DNA of 64,000 bases from Kitasatospora phosalacinea (GCF_030268885.1 NZ_BSSA01000024.1:67521-131520); one strand, 5' to 3'; counted from the stretch's first letter, positions 33,520-42,213 are shown. Notes: generated by a model from the letters alone, not told the origin. Translations and numbers: made by a program.

Positions 33520-33838
33520 CCCCGTACGGGCGGGCGGTGGCCGAACGGACCGGCGGGGGCCCGGAGCGCTTTTGATGACGTTGCGTCAGTTCGGGTGCGT
33601 GCGTCCGGAATCCGACCGGTGGCAGGTGTCAGTATGGCCAAAGTGCTTGCGCCGCAGGTCCGGGGCGGGAAGCATCGGTCGCAGGGGAGGACCGTGGGGG
33701 CGGTCTGGGACGTTCGCTTTTCCGCTAGCCGCTGCCGGGGGTGCACGCGGCCCGGCCGTACCGATGCGCGCCGCCCGTAGGGGCGGGTGCGGCTGTTGGG
33801 GCGCGTGTGCACCGTGACGAGGCGAGGGGAACCAACCG
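33520..33838 (+). promoter_or_regulatory. Regulatory gap upstream of the Wzc-like operon
   Basis: 319 bp without a gene. TGACG-TTG-CGTCA (33576-33588) is a perfect palindrome just after a TTTT run. GGAAT (33607) with GTC 16 bases later (33628) has the spacing of an ECF-sigma promoter, a weak suggestion. The region has patches of lower GC than coding sequence. A long leader (about 200 bases) would precede the GTG at 33839. Confidence 0.4.
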
Positions 33839-35707
33839 GTGGAACCGGCAAATCTGTTCACCGTTCTGCGGCGGTACTGGCGGCTGCTGGCCGCCTGCAC
33901 GGCGGCCGCGCTGGTCGTGGGTTTCCTGCTGACGCCGGCGGGCGACGCCGTGGACAACGGGAAGTGGCAGTGCAAGGTCGCGATCACGCCGGTCGCGGGC
34001 GCGGCGGACACCGTGCGCGCCGACCAGGTGCTGTCGTACGCGCAGGGCTCGGCGGTGACGACGGCGGCGGCGCAGAAGCTGAACGTCAAGGACGTGGCGG
34101 CGCTGACCGCGCGCCGGACGGTGGCGGCGGAGTCGACGCAGATGCTGCTGTTCACCACCACGGGCCCGACCCAGGCGGACTGCACGGGGCTGGCGCAGGC
34201 GCTGTCGGAGGCGACGATCACCGGCTACGCGCAGGAGTCGAAGAAGAGCGCCGACGAGTCGATCAAGCGGTTGCGGGCCCAGGCGGACGCCCAGCAGGCG
34301 CAGTTGGACGAGCTGCAGAAGTCGGTGAGCCGGGCCAACGCGAGCGATCAGGCCAAGCTGCAGCCGCAGTTGTCGACGGCGACGGCGGCGCTGACCAAGA
34401 CCCTCGGGGCGATCGCCGACCTGCAGAACTACAGCCAGACCGACGCGATCCAGCAGTGGGGCTCGATCGACGCGAAGGAGCTCGGCGGCAGTCTGCTGTC
34501 CTCGCCCTCGCGCGGGGTGCGGCTGACGCTGGCGGTGGTGCTGGGCCTGTCGCTGGGCGTGGTGGCGGCGCTGATGCTGTCCCGGATGGACACCCGGCTG
34601 CGTTCCCGGGACGGCGCCGAGGAGGCGTTCAACCTGCCGGTGATCGGGGAGATCCCCCGGCTGTCGCGGCGGCTGCGGCGGCTGCACGAGCCGCTGGTGA
34701 CGGCCCGTCCGGCGGACCCGGCGACCGAGGCGTTCCGTTCGCTGCGCTCGACGCTGCTGCTGACCGGCCCGGAGTCGCTGTCCGCGCAGTTGGGGCAGGG
34801 CGGCCTGGACCCGGACGAGCGGCGGGTGCGGCGGGCGGTGGGACCGGCGCCGGTGGTGCTGGTGATGTCGGGGCGTTCGGGCGACGGGCGGACCACGACG
34901 GTGGCGAACCTGGCGGCGGCGCTGGGCGAGACGGGCCGTCACGTGCTGGTGCTGGACTGCGACTTCCGGCAGCCGGAGCTGAACGCCCACTTCGGGATGG
35001 ACGAGGGCCCGGGCATGGCGGAGCTGCTGTCGGGCGAGCGGTTGGACGACCTGGCGGACCTGATCCGGCCGACCCGGGTGCCGAACGTGTCGCTGATCGC
35101 GGGCGGCCACGCCACCGCGTACCCGGCGGCGCTGGTGCTGCGCGCCGGGGAGGTGCTGGCGCTGGCCCGGCGGTACGCGGACGTGGTGCTGATCGACTCC
35201 TCGCCGCTGCTGAACGCGAACGACGCGTACGACCTGGTGCAGCACGCGGACGCGGTGCTGGTGACGCTGATGGCGGGCAACGTCCGCCCGGAGGAGGCGG
35301 ACCGGGTCGCGGAGCTGCTGGCCCGCACCGGGGTGCCGGTGGCGGGGGTGGCGCTGCTGGGGGCGGAGGTCGCGACCGGGCGGCGGCACCGCGGGCTGCG
35401 GCTGCCGGGGCGCCTGGGCGGCCGGCCGGAGCCGGAGCCGGCCCGGGCGGCGCTGCCGCGTCCGGTGGCCGCCGCGCCGGCCCGGCCGGAGCCGCGCCCG
35501 GAGCCGCACGCCGAGCCGCGGCGGCCGGATCACCGGCGTCCCGAGCACCAGCGGGCGGCCGACGGCCGTCGCGAGCCGGTGTACGGGGTCGGGGAGGGTG
35601 CGGGCCGCCGGGACGGGACGACGAGCTGGGGCCGCCGCCCGGCGGAGCTGCCGCCGGAGGAGCCGGTGGAGACGACCATGCAGCTGCGGCTGGGCGAGGA
35701 CCGGTGA
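33839..35707 (+). CDS. Wzc-like polysaccharide chain-length/export ATPase, degenerate Walker A
   Basis: A 622-aa protein with a Wzz-type membrane region (TM1 about 17-34, periplasmic coiled part about 35-225, TM2 about 231-252) fused to a BY-kinase-like P-loop domain. Walker A reads SGDGRTTT (Arg351 where Lys is expected), Walker A' is LDCDF (Asp373/Asp375) and Walker B is LIDSS (Asp453). The C-terminal 100 residues are Pro/Arg-rich with a single Tyr, not the tyrosine cluster of Wzc. It probably controls polymer length or export, but classical tyrosine autokinase activity is doubtful. GTG start; the next gene overlaps by 4 bp. Confidence 0.82.
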   Translation: MEPANLFTVLRRYWRLLAACTAAALVVGFLLTPAGDAVDNGKWQCKVAITPVAGAADTVRADQVLSYAQGSAVTTAAAQKLNVKDVAALTARRTVAAESTQMLLFTTTGPTQADCTGLAQALSEATITGYAQESKKSADESIKRLRAQADAQQAQLDELQKSVSRANASDQAKLQPQLSTATAALTKTLGAIADLQNYSQTDAIQQWGSIDAKELGGSLLSSPSRGVRLTLAVVLGLSLGVVAALMLSRMDTRLRSRDGAEEAFNLPVIGEIPRLSRRLRRLHEPLVTARPADPATEAFRSLRSTLLLTGPESLSAQLGQGGLDPDERRVRRAVGPAPVVLVMSGRSGDGRTTTVANLAAALGETGRHVLVLDCDFRQPELNAHFGMDEGPGMAELLSGERLDDLADLIRPTRVPNVSLIAGGHATAYPAALVLRAGEVLALARRYADVVLIDSSPLLNANDAYDLVQHADAVLVTLMAGNVRPEEADRVAELLARTGVPVAGVALLGAEVATGRRHRGLRLPGRLGGRPEPEPARAALPRPVAAAPARPEPRPEPHAEPRRPDHRRPEHQRAADGRREPVYGVGEGAGRRDGTTSWGRRPAELPPEEPVETTMQLRLGEDR

Positions 35708-36807
35708 CCGGGCCGCGGGCCAGGGTGCTCTGGCTGGCCAAGGGCCTGGGCCGGGGCGGCGCGGAGCAGCTGCTGCTCAACTGCGTGCGCCACGCGGACC
35801 GTTCGCGCTACGCGATCGAGGTGGCGTACGTGCTGCCGCACAAGGACGCGCTGGTCCCGGCGCTGGCGGCGGCGGGCGTGCCGGTGCACTGCCTGGGCGG
35901 CGCGCCGGGGCGGCGCTGGCCGCTGCGGCTGCGGGCGCTGCTGGCGGAGCGCCGCTACGACCTGGTGCACACCCACATGCCGGTGCCCGCGGTCGCGGCG
36001 CGGCTGCTGACGCTGGGGCGGGGCGGGCCGCGGCTGGTGCACACCGAGCACAACCTGTGGGAGCGCTACCGGCTGCCGACCCGTTGGGCGAACGCGCTCA
36101 CCTACCGGCGCAACGACGCGGTGGTCGCGGTGTCGCACGCGGTGGCGGACGGGATCGCGGCGGGCGGCGGGCGGCACCGGGCGGGCGAGTGGCTGACGGT
36201 GGTGCACCACGGGCCGGACCTGGGCGACGCCCCGTCGGGCCCGGCGGCGCGGCGCGCGGCGCGGGAGGAACTCGGGCTGCCGCAGGACGCGTTGGTGGTC
36301 GGCACGGTCGGCAACCTGACGGCGAAGAAGGACCAGGCGTCCCTGCTGGCGGCGTTCGCGCTGCTGCGCGGGCACCGGCCGGAGGCCCGGCTGGTGCTGG
36401 TCGGGTCGGGGCCGCTGGAGGCCGAGTTGCGGTCGCGGGCGGGCGAGGGGGTGCTGTTCGCGGGCATGCGCGCGGACGTGCCCGCGCTGCTGCCGGGCTG
36501 GGACGTGTTCTGCCTCAGCTCGCGCCAGGAGGGCCTGCCGGTGGCGCTGATGGAGGCGATGGCCTCGGGCCTGCCCTCGGTGGTGACCCGGGTCGGCGGC
36601 GTCCCGGAGATCGTGGACGACGGCGTGGAGGGCCGCCTGGTGGCGCCGGGCGATCCGGCCGGACTGGCGTCCGCCCTGGTCGAGTTGGCCGATCCGGGCC
36701 TGCGGGCGCGGATGGGCGCGGCGGCCCGCGAGCGGTCGAGGTCCTTCGACGTGGCGGGGGCGCAGCAGGCGGTGGAGCGGGTGTACGCGCGGGTCCTGGC
36801 GAACTGA
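35704..36807 (+). CDS. GT4 glycosyltransferase
   Basis: A 367-aa GT-B glycosyltransferase starting with GTG inside the Wzc-like stop (GTGA overlap), so translation is coupled. RVLWLAKGLGRGGAEQLLL and DLVHTHMPVPAVAARLL form the acceptor domain. VVGTVGNLTAKKDQASLL and SRQEGLPVALMEAMASGLP (EX7E) mark the donor domain, which ends with the usual GGVPEIVDDGVEGRLVAPGD. The most canonical GT4 in the window. Confidence 0.9.
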   Translation: MTGPRARVLWLAKGLGRGGAEQLLLNCVRHADRSRYAIEVAYVLPHKDALVPALAAAGVPVHCLGGAPGRRWPLRLRALLAERRYDLVHTHMPVPAVAARLLTLGRGGPRLVHTEHNLWERYRLPTRWANALTYRRNDAVVAVSHAVADGIAAGGGRHRAGEWLTVVHHGPDLGDAPSGPAARRAAREELGLPQDALVVGTVGNLTAKKDQASLLAAFALLRGHRPEARLVLVGSGPLEAELRSRAGEGVLFAGMRADVPALLPGWDVFCLSSRQEGLPVALMEAMASGLPSVVTRVGGVPEIVDDGVEGRLVAPGDPAGLASALVELADPGLRARMGAAARERSRSFDVAGAQQAVERVYARVLAN

Positions 36808-36828
36808 ACGGGTGGGGCGGAGCACGAC

Positions 36829-37875
36829 GTGGGTGGCGAACTGACGTACCGCGGGCTGGAGTCGGGGGACGTTCCGGCGGTGCTGGAGCTGTTGACGGCC
36901 TCGCTGGCGGGCGGTCCGACCGGGCGGCGCAGTGCCGGTTTCTTCGACTGGAAGCACCGGGCGAACCCGTTCGGGTCGAGTCCGGGCCTGGTCGCGGTGG
37001 CGGCGGACGGGCGGGTGGTGGGGGTGCGGCTGTTCCTGCGCTGGTCCTGGCGCGGGGAGGGCGGCCGCGAGGTGCGGGCGGTGCGTCCGGTGGACACCGC
37101 GACGCACCCGGACTTCCGGGGGCGCGGGATCTTCCGCCGCCTGACCACCGAGCTGCTCGAACGGGTCGCCGGCGAGGCCGAGTTGGTGTTCAACACGCCG
37201 AACGGGAACAGCCTGCCGGGCTACCTGAAGATGGGCTGGCGGGAGCTGGGCCGCGTCCCGGTGGCGCTGCGGGTGGCCCGGCCGGTGTCCTTCGCCCGCG
37301 GGGCCCGGGCGGCGCTGGCCCGGCGGCCCGGCCCCTCGGGGCCGCTGCGCTGCGAACTGCCGTCCGCCGCCGAGTGGCTGGCCGCGCCGGACGCCCGGCG
37401 GGCGGCCCAGCTGGCCGAGCTGCTGGCCGAGCGCGAGCGGGCGGACGCGGCCGAGAGGCGGCTGCACACGGTGCGCACCGCCGCCTACCTGGAGTGGCGG
37501 TACGGGGCGGCGCCGGGCCTGGACTACCGGGTGGTGACGGTCGAACGGGGCGGTGAGCTGGTCGGGTTGGCGTTCGGGCGGCCGCGGCGGCGCGGCCCGC
37601 TGGCCGAGTTCACGCTGGCCGAGCTGATCGTCCGCCCGGGCGACCGGGTCGCGGCGGCGCAGCTGCTGCGCCTGGCCGCGTCCTGCGGCTGCGACCACGC
37701 GGCCACCCACCTGGCCCCCGGCACCGAGGCGGCCGCGGCCGGGCTGCGGGCGGGCTGCGTGCGGGCGCCGCGCACCGGCATGGTGCTGGCGGCCCGCACC
37801 CCGACCGGCCCGCTGCCCCGGGGGCGCACCCTCGCCGACTGGCGGTTCAGCCTCGGCGACCTGGAGGTCTTCTGA
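36829..37875 (+). CDS. GNAT-family N-acetyltransferase
   Basis: A 348-aa protein with a GNAT domain in the first 180 residues: YRGLESGDVPAVLELL, FFDWKHRANPFGSSPG, and the acetyl-CoA pyrophosphate loop HPDFRGRGIFRRL. NTPNGNSLPGYLKMGWRELG is typical of GNATs in polysaccharide loci. The second half resembles a further degenerate GNAT-like domain. It likely acylates an amino sugar or a peptide substituent. It starts 21 bp after the GT4 gene and its TGA shares one base with the next ATG (TGATG). Confidence 0.78.
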   Translation: MGGELTYRGLESGDVPAVLELLTASLAGGPTGRRSAGFFDWKHRANPFGSSPGLVAVAADGRVVGVRLFLRWSWRGEGGREVRAVRPVDTATHPDFRGRGIFRRLTTELLERVAGEAELVFNTPNGNSLPGYLKMGWRELGRVPVALRVARPVSFARGARAALARRPGPSGPLRCELPSAAEWLAAPDARRAAQLAELLAERERADAAERRLHTVRTAAYLEWRYGAAPGLDYRVVTVERGGELVGLAFGRPRRRGPLAEFTLAELIVRPGDRVAAAQLLRLAASCGCDHAATHLAPGTEAAAAGLRAGCVRAPRTGMVLAARTPTGPLPRGRTLADWRFSLGDLEVF

Positions 37876-39404
37876 TGGCGGTGCTGACCGCCGCGCGCCC
37901 CGCCCGTCGGCGGGCGCGCCCGCTGGCCCGGCTGTCCGGGGCGGTGCGGCGCGGGCGGCTGACCGCGCTGGCCTGGCTGCTGGTGCTGGGCTACGTGACG
38001 GTGTTCGTGCTGGCCATGGTGCACACCTCGTACGACACCTGGGGGGCGCTGCTGGTGGCGCCCGCGCTGATGGCGGTCGGGACGCCGGTCCTGGCGCGGG
38101 TCGCGGCGGGCAACCCGGAGCGCGGGGTGTTCAAGCTGCTGATGGTGGCGATGGCGGCGAAGCTGGCCTGCGCCTTCCCGCGGTACCTGATGGCGTTCGT
38201 GCTCTACGGCGGCGCGGCGGACGCCAAGATGTACCACCAGAAGGGCTCCGAGCTGGCCCGCTACCTGACCACCGCCGACCTGTCCGCGGGCCTGCACTAC
38301 GACCTGGGGATGAAGGTCGCGGGCACCGGTTTCGTGATCATCGTGACCGGGGTGGTGTACGCGGTGACCGGGCCGACCCTGGTCGGCGGGTTCCTGGTGT
38401 TCTCCTGGCTGGGTTTCTGGGGGCTGCTGTTCTTCTGGCGGGCGCTGCAGATCGCCTTCCCGGAGGCCGACTCGCGCCGCTACGCGAAGCTGGTGTTCTT
38501 CCTGCCCTCGCTGCTGTTCTGGCCGTCCAGCATCGGCAAGGACGCCTGGATGATGTTCTGCCTGGGCCTGACCACGTACGGGGTGGCGCGGCTGCTGGAC
38601 CGGCGGTTCGGGGCGTTCGCCTGCATCGCGCTGGGGTCGCTGGGGACGGCGATGGTGCGGCCGCACGTGACGGTGCTGGCGGGTGCGGGCCTGAGCGTGG
38701 CGTACCTGCTGCGCAGGCGGCCGCAGCAGGTGTCGGCGCTGGGGCCGCTGCGGACGGTGCTGACGGCGGCGGTGCTGGGCGTGGGCGTGATGCTGATGCT
38801 GCAGCAGGTGTCGGCCTTCTTCGGCACCAACGGCACCGGCGGGGACGCGGTCAACCAGGTGCTGTCGGAGACCTCGCGGCGCACCTCGCAGGGCGACTCG
38901 GTGATCAACGCGGCGACCGCGGACGAACCGGCGCCCGCGTTCAGCCTGAACCCGCTGAAGCTGCCGGTGTCGGTGGTGAGCGTGCTGTTCCGGCCGTTCC
39001 CGTTCGAGGCGTCGAACCTCCAGAACCTGATCCAGTCGGTGGAGTGCTTCGCGCTGCTGGTGATGTTCGTGCGGGCCTGGCCGCAGTTGGCGCGCGTCCC
39101 GAAGCTGTTCGTGCAGCGCTCGTACGTGGCCTTCACCGCGGTGTACACGCTGCTGTTCTGCTGGGCGTTCTCGACCATCAACAACATGGGCATCCTGTCC
39201 CGCGAGCGGGTGCAGGTGCTGCCGCTGGTCCTGGTGCTGCTGGCGATCCCGCGGCCGGCCCCGGCCCGTCCGGCGCGCAGCCGCCGCCCGCCGCTGTGGC
39301 GGGTCCAGCCGGGCCAGTGGGGCGCCGCGCGCCAGGGCCCAGAGCCTCCGGTCGCCGTCGGCGCACCGGATCCGTCACGAACCCAGGGGGGCTCGACCTC
39401 ATGA
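37875..39404 (+). CDS. Polytopic membrane protein, Wzy-like polymerase candidate
   Basis: A 509-aa protein with about ten hydrophobic helices and a large soluble loop (around residues 310-370: FFGTNGTGGDAVNQVL ... SLNPLKLPVSV), the layout of O-antigen/EPS polymerases. FPSLLFWPSSIGKDAWMMF resembles a segment seen in actinobacterial Wzy-like proteins. Polymerases of this kind are too divergent to assign firmly by eye. It lies between a GNAT and an aminotransferase in a coupled operon. The C-terminal 60 residues are proline-rich and cytoplasmic. Confidence 0.65.
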   Translation: MAVLTAARPARRRARPLARLSGAVRRGRLTALAWLLVLGYVTVFVLAMVHTSYDTWGALLVAPALMAVGTPVLARVAAGNPERGVFKLLMVAMAAKLACAFPRYLMAFVLYGGAADAKMYHQKGSELARYLTTADLSAGLHYDLGMKVAGTGFVIIVTGVVYAVTGPTLVGGFLVFSWLGFWGLLFFWRALQIAFPEADSRRYAKLVFFLPSLLFWPSSIGKDAWMMFCLGLTTYGVARLLDRRFGAFACIALGSLGTAMVRPHVTVLAGAGLSVAYLLRRRPQQVSALGPLRTVLTAAVLGVGVMLMLQQVSAFFGTNGTGGDAVNQVLSETSRRTSQGDSVINAATADEPAPAFSLNPLKLPVSVVSVLFRPFPFEASNLQNLIQSVECFALLVMFVRAWPQLARVPKLFVQRSYVAFTAVYTLLFCWAFSTINNMGILSRERVQVLPLVLVLLAIPRPAPARPARSRRPPLWRVQPGQWGAARQGPEPPVAVGAPDPSRTQGGSTS

Positions 39405-40603
39405 CGACCGACCAGAACCGCCCCGCCGTCCTCGGCGGTGCGCCCGCCTTCCCCGACGGCCTGCCGCTGACCCGCGTCCGGGTGCCCGACCGGGAGGGGC
39501 TGCTCGGGCGGCTGGCCGGGGTGCTGGACTCCGGGATGCTGACCAACGGGCCGACCGTGCGCCAACTGGAGGAGCGGGCGGCCGAGTTGATGCAGGTGCC
39601 GCACGTGGTGGCGGTGTCCAACTGCACGGCCGGGCTGATGCTGGTGCTGCAGGCCGCGGGGGTGGACGGGCGGCGGCCGGTGCTGATGCCGGGCTTCACC
39701 TTCTCGGCGACCGCGCACGCCGCGCACTGGGCGGGCGGCAGCCCGCTGTTCGCGGAGGCCCGGGAGCAGGACATCACCCTGGACCCGGCCGACGCGGAGG
39801 CCCGGCTGAAGGCGGCCGACTCCCCCGCCGCGGTGATGGCCACCCACGTGTACGGCACGCCCTGCCAGGTCGAGGAGCTGCAGCGGATCGCCGACGCGGC
39901 GGGGGTGCCGCTGGTGTACGACGCGGCGCACGGCCTGGGGTCGAAGCGGCGCGACGTGCCGGTGGGCAACTTCGGCCTGGCCGAGGTGTTCTCGATGAGC
40001 CCGACCAAGGTCGCGGTGGCAGGCGAGGGCGGCCTGGTCGCCACCCGGGACGCCGCGCTCGCCGAGACCCTGCGCACCGCCCGCGACTACGGCAACCCGG
40101 GTGACTACGACACCCTGTTCCCCGGCCTGAACGCCCGGATGAGCGAGCTGCACGCCGCGGTCGGCCTGACCTGGCTGGCCGGGCTGCCCGAGCGGGTGGC
40201 CCACCGCGGCGCGCTGGTCGCCGAGTTCGCCCGGGCCGCGGCGGGCGTGCCGGGCCTGCGCCTGGCCCTGCCGGAGGAGGGCGACACCTCGACCTTCAAG
40301 GACCTCACGCTGGTCCTGGACACCGGGGCGTTCGGCCTGGACAACCGGCAGCTGGCCGCGGCGCTGAAGACGGAGGGCATCGACACCCGCCGCTACTTCT
40401 TCCCGCCGGTCCACCGGCAGAAGTCGTACGCCCACCTCGGGCAGGCTGAGGAGCTACCGCGCACCGACCGGCTGGCGGCCTCGGTGCTGACCGTCCCGCT
40501 GTGGTCGCACATGGACGCGGCGACGGTGCGCCGGGTCGCCGACGCGGTGGTGCGTGTCCAGCCCTTCTCGGCGGAGGTCGCGGCCGCGGTCGGGCGCGTC
40601 TGA
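39401..40603 (+). CDS. DegT/DnrJ/EryC1-type sugar aminotransferase
   Basis: A 400-aa PLP-dependent aminotransferase that installs an amino group on a keto-sugar nucleotide. VPHVVAVSNCTAGLML and MPGFTFSATAHAAHW bind the cofactor; VYDAAHGLGSK contains the PLP-interacting Asp; SMSPTKVAVAGEGGLV provides the Schiff-base lysine. DYGNPGDYDTLFPGLNARMSE is a family hallmark. ATG overlaps the previous stop by 4 bp (ATGA). With the PglD-like and PglC-like genes 24 kb to the left it could make an N-acylated 4-amino sugar. Confidence 0.9.
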   Translation: MTTDQNRPAVLGGAPAFPDGLPLTRVRVPDREGLLGRLAGVLDSGMLTNGPTVRQLEERAAELMQVPHVVAVSNCTAGLMLVLQAAGVDGRRPVLMPGFTFSATAHAAHWAGGSPLFAEAREQDITLDPADAEARLKAADSPAAVMATHVYGTPCQVEELQRIADAAGVPLVYDAAHGLGSKRRDVPVGNFGLAEVFSMSPTKVAVAGEGGLVATRDAALAETLRTARDYGNPGDYDTLFPGLNARMSELHAAVGLTWLAGLPERVAHRGALVAEFARAAAGVPGLRLALPEEGDTSTFKDLTLVLDTGAFGLDNRQLAAALKTEGIDTRRYFFPPVHRQKSYAHLGQAEELPRTDRLAASVLTVPLWSHMDAATVRRVADAVVRVQPFSAEVAAAVGRV

Positions 40604-40690
40604 GCGATCCTCGCAAGGCGGTTCGGCCGTTAGTCGGATCAGGTGAACTCGGTTGGACCGCAGGGAGGTTGGACCGTCAGGATGGCCGTC

Positions 40691-41140
40691 ATGTTCAAGG
40701 GATTCCGCAGCTTCCTGCTGCGCGGCAACGTCGTCGACCTCGCGGTCGGCATCGTCATCGGCGCGGCCTTCACCGCCGTCGTCACCGGCTTCGTGGCAGC
40801 CTTCCTGACCCCGCTGATCGGCATCGCCTCCGGTGCGGTCGGCGACTTCAGCAAGGAGTCGTTCACCGCCGCCGGGGTGACCTTCCCGTACGGCGCGTTC
40901 CTGCAGGCCCTGATCAGCTTCGTGCTGGTCGCCGCGGTGATCTACTTCGCGGTGGTGCTGCCCGTCGGCAAGCTGCAGAACCGTTTCAACCCGGTCAAGG
41001 ACACCCCGGTGGCCAAGGCCGACTGCCCCGAGTGCCTCAGCACCGTCCCGGCCGCGGCGACCCGCTGCGCGCACTGCACCAGCGAGTTGGCCGGGCGTCC
41101 GGGCTTCCCGGCCCAGTCCGCGGCCGCGGCCGCCCGCTGA
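40691..41140 (+). CDS. mscL: Large-conductance mechanosensitive channel MscL with zinc-ribbon tail
   Basis: A 149-aa pentameric osmotic safety valve. The N-terminus (FKGFRSFLLRGNVVDLAVG) and TM1 (IVIGAAFTAVVTGFVAAFLTP) are canonical; TM2 is FLQALISFVLVAAVIYFAVV. After the channel part, residues 112-129 hold two CxxC pairs (CPEC and CAHC), a zinc-ribbon-like motif on the cytoplasmic tail that E. coli MscL lacks. ATG at 40691 is preferred (AGGA 8 bases upstream); ATG 40682 would add three residues. It is followed by a textbook terminator. Confidence 0.9.
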   Translation: MFKGFRSFLLRGNVVDLAVGIVIGAAFTAVVTGFVAAFLTPLIGIASGAVGDFSKESFTAAGVTFPYGAFLQALISFVLVAAVIYFAVVLPVGKLQNRFNPVKDTPVAKADCPECLSTVPAAATRCAHCTSELAGRPGFPAQSAAAAAR

Positions 41141-41160
41141 GCACCCTCCCGCACCGCCCC

Positions 41161-41199
41161 GGCCCGGACGGCTCCCCGCCGTCCGGGCCGGACCCTTTT
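41161..41199 (+). terminator. Rho-independent terminator after mscL
   Basis: Perfect 11-bp stem (41161-41171 with 41179-41189), 7-base loop, followed by GACCCTTTT. It is the only terminator in the window with a real T-run. Confidence 0.85.
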
Positions 41200-41442
41200 C
41201 GGCGGTCTGGACCACCGCGGGCTTAACGGAGCCTTTCCCCGACCCGAGCGGGGGCTTTCGTTCCGCCCCCGGTGAGCGGGTGGTGCACGGACGATGGACC
41301 CGGGATGACCGAAACGGGACCTCGCTTCGCCCGACTAAGTCCGACATTGTCCGATTTAAGCGAGCGAAGAGTCTGTAAACAGTTGAACTCCAGGCCGTTC
41401 CGCTCTCCTCAGCAGGCGTGTTGTGGGCTTACGGTATGCCCC
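41200..41442 (+). other. Gap upstream of the DUF6643-type gene
   Basis: The 302 bp between mscL and the next gene hold the terminator and then an unusually AT-rich patch (41330-41395). CTTCGC and GCGAAG flank a block with two TCCGA words (GTCCGACA and GTCCGATT), all ahead of a -10 box at 41430. This may be a regulatory site. Confidence 0.4.
41430..41435 (+). promoter_or_regulatory. -10 box of the DUF6643-type gene (leaderless)
   Basis: TACGGT, 7 bases before ATG 41443. Confidence 0.4.
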
Positions 41443-42048
41443 ATGACCTCGCCCCGCTCCTACGACGGAGTCGGCTACCCCTCTCCGTCCTTCTCCTCCG
41501 GCACGCCCATCTACGACAGCCTGGTCGCAGAGCGCGGCATCCCGCAGATCGCACCCATCAACGTGCCCCCGGCCCTCCCGGCCTCCTCCTGGTCCTCCGC
41601 CTACGGCAGCGGTTTCGGCACCGGCCTCGACTCCCCCCAGTCGAACCTGCCCGCCCTGCCCCCGGCCCGGCTCGCGCTCGGCCCCGGCCCCAGCAGCGCC
41701 CCGGCCCCGACGCCGTACATCCCGACCCAGCCGGGGTACGCGAACGCGCCGGTCCCCCCGCAGCCCACCTACGCGGGCGCCCCGCAGGGCTTCCTGCCCG
41801 GCCAGCGCCCGGCCGCCCCGTTCCAGCCGCAGCCCGCGCAGGCGTACCAGGCCCCGCAGGCCCCGGCGGGCGGTTACGCCGCCGCCCCGCAGAGCTTCGC
41901 GCCGTCCTTCCAGGCGCAGCAGTTCGGCGCCCAGCCCGTCCAGCAGCAGCAGTCGTTCGGCGACCAGTCGTTCGGCGGCAACACCCTGCGCCCGGCCGCG
42001 GCCCCGCAGCAGTACCCGCAGTACCGGCAGTACCCGCAGGCCGGCTGA
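41443..42048 (+). CDS. DUF6643-type Pro/Gln-rich protein
   Basis: A 201-aa protein. The first 40 residues (MTSPRSYDGVGYPSP, then PIYDSLVAERGIPQIAPINV) match a conserved Streptomyces N-terminus; I recall the family as DUF6643. The rest is low-complexity Pro/Gln/Tyr/Ala sequence (QAQQFGAQPVQQQQSFG, QQYPQYRQYPQAG) with no fold. No signal or TM. Such proteins are conserved only in streptomycetes and their role is unknown. The leaderless promoter fixes the ATG at 41443. Confidence 0.75.
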   Translation: MTSPRSYDGVGYPSPSFSSGTPIYDSLVAERGIPQIAPINVPPALPASSWSSAYGSGFGTGLDSPQSNLPALPPARLALGPGPSSAPAPTPYIPTQPGYANAPVPPQPTYAGAPQGFLPGQRPAAPFQPQPAQAYQAPQAPAGGYAAAPQSFAPSFQAQQFGAQPVQQQQSFGDQSFGGNTLRPAAAPQQYPQYRQYPQAG

Positions 42049-42213
42049 GAACCCTCCGGGGGGCAAGGTCACCACGCAACGACGCGTCAATCACTCCCCA
42101 CCGGCCGCCCTCGGGCGGCTCCGCACCACCGCGCATCCCCGCGTCCCGCCAGGGCCGCGGGGATGCGCGCACCCGGGCACCGGGCCCCGCACCACGGGCC
42201 GCCGCCCGCCTGG

